64,000 nt of DNA from Parapristionchus giblindavisi. Lineage: Eukaryota > Nematoda > Chromadorea > Rhabditida > Diplogasteridae. A program made the position numbers and the translations under genes. The notes beneath the pieces were generated by a model, which made no database searches, had not been told where the DNA came from, and saw only the letters and a program-made list of their open reading frames with translations. The stretch covers positions 186,001-250,000 of the forward strand of contig CALSFV010000339.1 in assembly GCA_943737045.1 (NCBI GenBank), given 5' to 3'. Below are positions 60,501 to 64,000 of this stretch, piece by piece; the stretch's first letter is position 1; each line of letters opens with the position of its first letter.

Positions 60501-63500
60501 TGACATCTCCAGATTCTTCTTCAGCTGCTACCGCCATGACTTCTGGACATGAGCTCGCTTCTTTATCGCACGAATGCAATCTAGAAAATCAATAAATCGA
60601 TAGTCTCAGTCTATCAATACTTACACATAATCGACAGTTCCCGTGAATCGATAGGCAACAATGTGATAGTTGTATGCAATGATTATTGTAGCTCTTGATG
60701 ATAGAAGAGTGAGATGACGAACGGAGAGACTTCTAGTGAAGATAATCGATGATGATGGTGATGACCATTGACGAATGACTCCTGACTGGAATAGAAATGG
60801 ATACTGTATGCATAGATTATTGATTGATTACCGGGATATCATTGGATTGGAAGACTGATTTGGTTGTATTATCGAATACGAAGGCACTTTCGATGTCTTT
60901 GGGCATTGCAACGTTATCCACTGAAAATAGTTCATCAACCAATTTTAGAGCTATAAGAAATTTAAAATGAAAAAGATTTTAAAAGATGAGGCTTAGATCT
61001 GTGATCTTTCTCATAAGTAGATAAGTAGGATTATTTAATCAACGTCGTACGTGACGAATCCGGTAGAGTCGATTGTCCAATTATATCAAAGAAGTCCATA
61101 CTATCTTTGGCACTTCTTTTGATGATATACACTGGGGTATCTGAAATATGTGATTTAGAATAAAAATATTAAATCTATGGTTCTTTAGAGGGAGTTTATT
61201 GTAGATAATCTCTCGTAACGAAGATCTCTCATTTTCTCATTAAAATATAATACATTGACTTGAAAATTATTTTGCTCAATAATGTAAGAAAATACTAACA
61301 AGTAGAATTGAGAAGAGCTCGATTGGTAGCTTTCGTATGAAGAGAACAGACTGACATTGTACAAGCACGAACGGAAGCTTCATATTCAGTCCCTCCATTG
61401 ATTTCTACCATCTCAATTATCATATTGTTTAGAGCTATATTATTATCATTCTCAATTATTCATCTATTCATAAAGCTATCATTGAATGATGTTAAAAATT
61501 CTCCCAAAAAAAACTAGAAAAGCGTCTTTGGAGTGGCGAGTATTTTTATTTATTGTCATAATTTTGTAAATCTATTGAAATTTACCAAGTCCGTCTTATC
61601 AGTTCTCTTCGACAAGATAACAGTTCCATTACTGTTCTTCAATTGAACTTGATACTGTATATTGCGCCAGAGAGAACCAGGAGCTAAATTGAATTGTGAA
61701 ATAATGATAGGAATGTTTTCTATTGATGTATCGATTGGAAATACTATTTTTTACTATCCAATACGCCGAACTTGGGAGAGATAAGTAAGGTCAATGACTA
61801 CCTTGGAATGGAAGTGGCTGTGGTGGTGTCCATGTCACTCGAGCCACATTCCCTAAATGATCTTTGATCTTTCCTCAATGAAACAGAATCTTTGTAGGAA
61901 AAGATGTTTAGCTTTAAAATGGAAATTTTCATGTTATTAACACTTTTCTTTGTGAAAACGGGTAATGAATTATCGAATACTAACCAGAGGTGATGAGTCC
62001 AATCTGATTAGGTGAAAGAATCAATGGAGGTAATCGAGGAGATGAGAGGAAGGTTAGATCATCGATACGTCCAGCATACAAATATCTAAATATTACAACT
62101 ATATTTCTTCGTAAAGCAATGTTGAAGAAGCAGCAAATACAGAAAATAGTAACAAATTATGGAATGACGTAACGCAAAACTTGCTGGTTATCTCTTCGAT
62201 AAAATTATTTTTGCTATTCACTTACCTACTAAAATGAATCTCTCCGCCTACTTCTGGTTCGCCTTCTTCCGAGTAGAAACATACCTAATCAATGATTCTT
62301 ATTCTCATCACATCAATCAATAAATCAATATCACCTCATCCAATGGTGTATCTCCACATTGTAATTTAGTCCAGAAAAGTCTTCCATGTGAGAGTCGGAA
62401 TGATTTTGCCTTAGCTAGGGCAGCACCATCTCGAAGAATTCTCGTAGTACTTGTTATAACATCCCTTTCGACTACCGTACCTAGAATATAACTACCGTAA
62501 TTTCGTTTTCCAGATGAGACCTACCATTTTCTAAGACAGCCACTAAACACTGTGTGGATGGATTCATTTCGATTAGAATAGATGGTGATATTGCAGAGAT
62601 TTTCTTGAGAGAAACGAATGAATAAACGTCCGATGCATTGTAGGGGAAGAGTTCTGCCTATAGAGACAATCAGTATCGAATAGGTTTCAATGGAATCATT
62701 AAATTAACAATTCTTTTAGTATCAGATTTAGTAAGCTTGATATATAGAAATAAATAATGATGAAATCAAAGAAGAATGCGGAGTTTTGAATTTTGTGTCA
62801 TTTGATTGTTTTGACATATATGTATATCATAGGCAATAAAATCTTTATCTCATTTACTGTGTCATTAATTACAGTCCACGTTAAATTAAATTATATAAAG
62901 TCGTACCTGATATACATCCTTATTACTATTGATCATATAAAGGAATCCATTCCATGAATCGACAGCGATTGTTTTGATTGGATTGATTGGATCAGATGCA
63001 TAGAATGTACATGGACCCGTAGTGATCAATGAACAACGGAGAAGACCTTTTGTTGAGAGAACAGCGTATACAGCCTCTTCCATTGAATCTGGTGATGAAT
63101 TTATGAGAGCGATTGAGGATTGACTCTATAGGTTGAGATTCAAATTTCTCTAGGCTTTTTATCACAACTATAGACTATCGAAATAATAGTTCAACAACTT
63201 TCATCTTTCGATATTCAAACAACACAACATTATCACATTATCTTATTTTCATCAAGTTTTTTTGTTATTAACGTACGATTACGAAAGGAATAATTATGTC
63301 AATGGACGAATTGTAGATCAAAAGACAATACCATAAGCAACATGTTTGATTGTAGCTCCATCCGGATCTCTGATTGCTTTTTGTGGTGATAAAACAATGA
63401 GAATTCTTGGAGAAACTGTGACCGATATTGTCTCATTCACTTCGTTACCTTCAACATTAGGATGTCTCGTATATTTGAAAGATTTGAAATAAAATTAATT

Positions 63501-64000
63501 TATTACGATGAATTTAAATATACGAGAATTATTAATTTTGAGTATTATTAAATTAAATAAACAAATAAATTGTATCTTACTCTGTTCAACTCCACTCTCA
63601 TTAGCCATAGGATCGAGACTAATCAACCATAATCCGCCCTTATCCGTTCCAGCGACGAGGGAATGGGCACCTACTCCAGCCAAAGCAGTAATTGAATCAC
63701 CTCAAAGATCAAAGATAAAAGATCAAAGACCAAAGATCAATGATGGACTCACCTTCGGCTAGATCAAAGGGAACTATGGATGGATTTGAAGCAATGACAT
63801 AATCATCGACACTATTGAGAACGAGAATATGAGTTCCATTAGTGAATACAAGTTGATCATCATTATTATCTATTGATGGAGATGTGATTAGATCGATTTT
63901 GATCGTAAATTGTTCAGTCGGAGAAGGATCGATGATGACTGGAGCAGTAGTAGTTGTGACGTTTGTTGGCTTTCCATCTATCAACTCTTCTGGTGGAGAG
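50292..64000 (-). CDS. rol-3: ROL-3/ROS1/Sevenless-like receptor tyrosine (pseudo)kinase, N-terminus outside window
   Basis: Very large single-pass receptor read from the right edge. The extracellular part has beta-propeller-like pieces ([36 protein letters not shown]) and fibronectin type III repeats ([39 protein letters not shown]). The transmembrane helix is [20 protein letters not shown] near 54060. The juxtamembrane segment is basic ([14 protein letters not shown]). The kinase keeps the Gly loop ([10 protein letters not shown]), the beta-3 Lys (EVAVKELKEG) and the alpha-C Glu. However, HRDLAARN has become HKELAARN and DFG has become HYG ([11 protein letters not shown]), which predicts loss of normal catalysis. 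WMAPETL and [12 protein letters not shown] are intact. The cytoplasmic tail is Ser/Pro-rich ([15 protein letters not shown]). Alternative 3' ends are possible: read-through stop at 50863, stop near 50462, or final exon at 50390-50292. Confidence 0.91.
51950..52190 (+). mobile_element. tRNA-derived SINE, family B, copy 2
   Basis: CGTTCCCTTAGCGTAGTGGT...GTGGGTTCGAATCC, then CTATTGCCGAAATTTCC and ATTTTCAAAA, TAGCGATCAATAAGCT, and the end CACAGTTTGTTCACGAAAAT plus ATTCGCGGGA. It lies in an intron between two kinase-domain exons of the ROL-3-like gene, antisense to it. Confidence 0.85.
54956..55042. mobile_element. Palindromic MITE family, copy 12 (short)
   Basis: GCTCTGGCAACGCTCTCTAC..GGCGAGAGAGCATTGCCAGAGTAGAGAGTTTCAAATTAGCTCGG. 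The 5' outer arm is missing. It is in an intron of the ROL-3-like gene. Confidence 0.8.
57537..57573. repeat. (TA)n microsatellite
   Basis: About 37 bp of TA dinucleotide at the start of a ROL-3-like intron, just after the donor GTACATTA (minus strand). Confidence 0.95.
59262..59351. mobile_element. Palindromic MITE family, copy 13
   Basis: CTTTACTCTGCGCTCTGGTAACACTCTGTCG ... GGGAGAGCACTACCAGAACGGAGGATTTCAAATAACC. It is in a ROL-3-like intron. Confidence 0.8.
59790..59915. repeat. Degenerate GACTA(G) tandem region
   Basis: GACTAG/GACTAA pentamer-hexamers recur about a dozen times over 125 bp (GGACTAGAGATGGACTAGG, TTGACTAATTGACTAG). It is in an intron of the ROL-3-like gene. Confidence 0.6.
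60042..60165. mobile_element. Palindromic MITE family, copy 14
   Basis: TTAAAGGAACATTCCGAGCTATTTTTTCTCTTCTCTCTGTCAATACTCTCTCGCAGAC ... GAGTATGACCAGAGCGGAGAGTTTCAAAATAACCCGAGTG. Near-complete hairpin in a ROL-3-like intron. Confidence 0.85.

Overview
The window is AT-rich, intron-rich animal DNA and is almost certainly from a nematode. Four genes point that way: a nuclear receptor with the nematode HNF4-derived P-box (CNGCKTFFRR), a small secreted protein with an ET-module-like cysteine pattern, a divergent PP1-type phosphatase of the kind nematodes have multiplied, and a ROL-3/ROS1-like receptor with a degenerate kinase domain. Many introns are about 45 nt long and GT-AG. All gene models were spliced by eye from reading frame, splice signals and family motifs. 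No transcript data or database search was used.

Layout, left to right. (1) 1-3069, minus strand: a DNAJA-type Hsp40, with its 3' end outside the window. It shares a short divergent promoter, containing a heat-shock element, with (2) a nuclear receptor (3614-9211, plus). (3) A plus-strand cluster follows with only about 240-265 bp between genes: a focadhesin (FOCAD)-like HEAT-repeat protein (9954-19955), two tandem poly(A)-polymerase/TUTase-type nucleotidyltransferases with presequence-like N-termini (20196-21760 and 21990-24769), and the CCAAT-binding factor NF-YA (25033-26299). (4) A small cysteine-rich type I membrane protein lies on the minus strand (26892-28117), with a 135-residue unknown protein diverging from it (28509-29633). 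(5) A Cys-loop anion channel on the minus strand (29904-36415) has an added N-terminal EGF/EB-like cysteine domain. (6) 36.4-45.7 kb is a repeat-rich stretch in which I find no convincing gene. (7) The ET-module-like secreted protein (45733-47208, minus) diverges from a PP1-like phosphatase (48265-49838, plus). (8) 50.3-64.0 kb, minus strand, is a large ROL-3/ROS1-like receptor whose N-terminus runs off the right edge.

The non-coding sequence is unusually structured. It holds a palindromic MITE family with 14 recognisable copies, two different hAT-like MITEs each flanked by a perfect 8-bp target duplication, at least two tRNA-derived SINE types, a terminal-inverted-repeat element carrying a tRNA-like core, a 63-bp near-perfect palindrome, and dispersed GGGAGA hexamer arrays. 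Two intron signatures recur in unrelated genes on both strands: donors that begin GTACNGTA, and GATCAAA/TTTGATC heptamer arrays.

The observations most worth follow-up are the GTACNGTA donor signature, the Cys-loop channel with the extra cysteine domain, the loss of catalytic residues in the ROL-3-like kinase, and the FOCAD/poly(A)-polymerase cluster as a possible RNA-metabolism operon.
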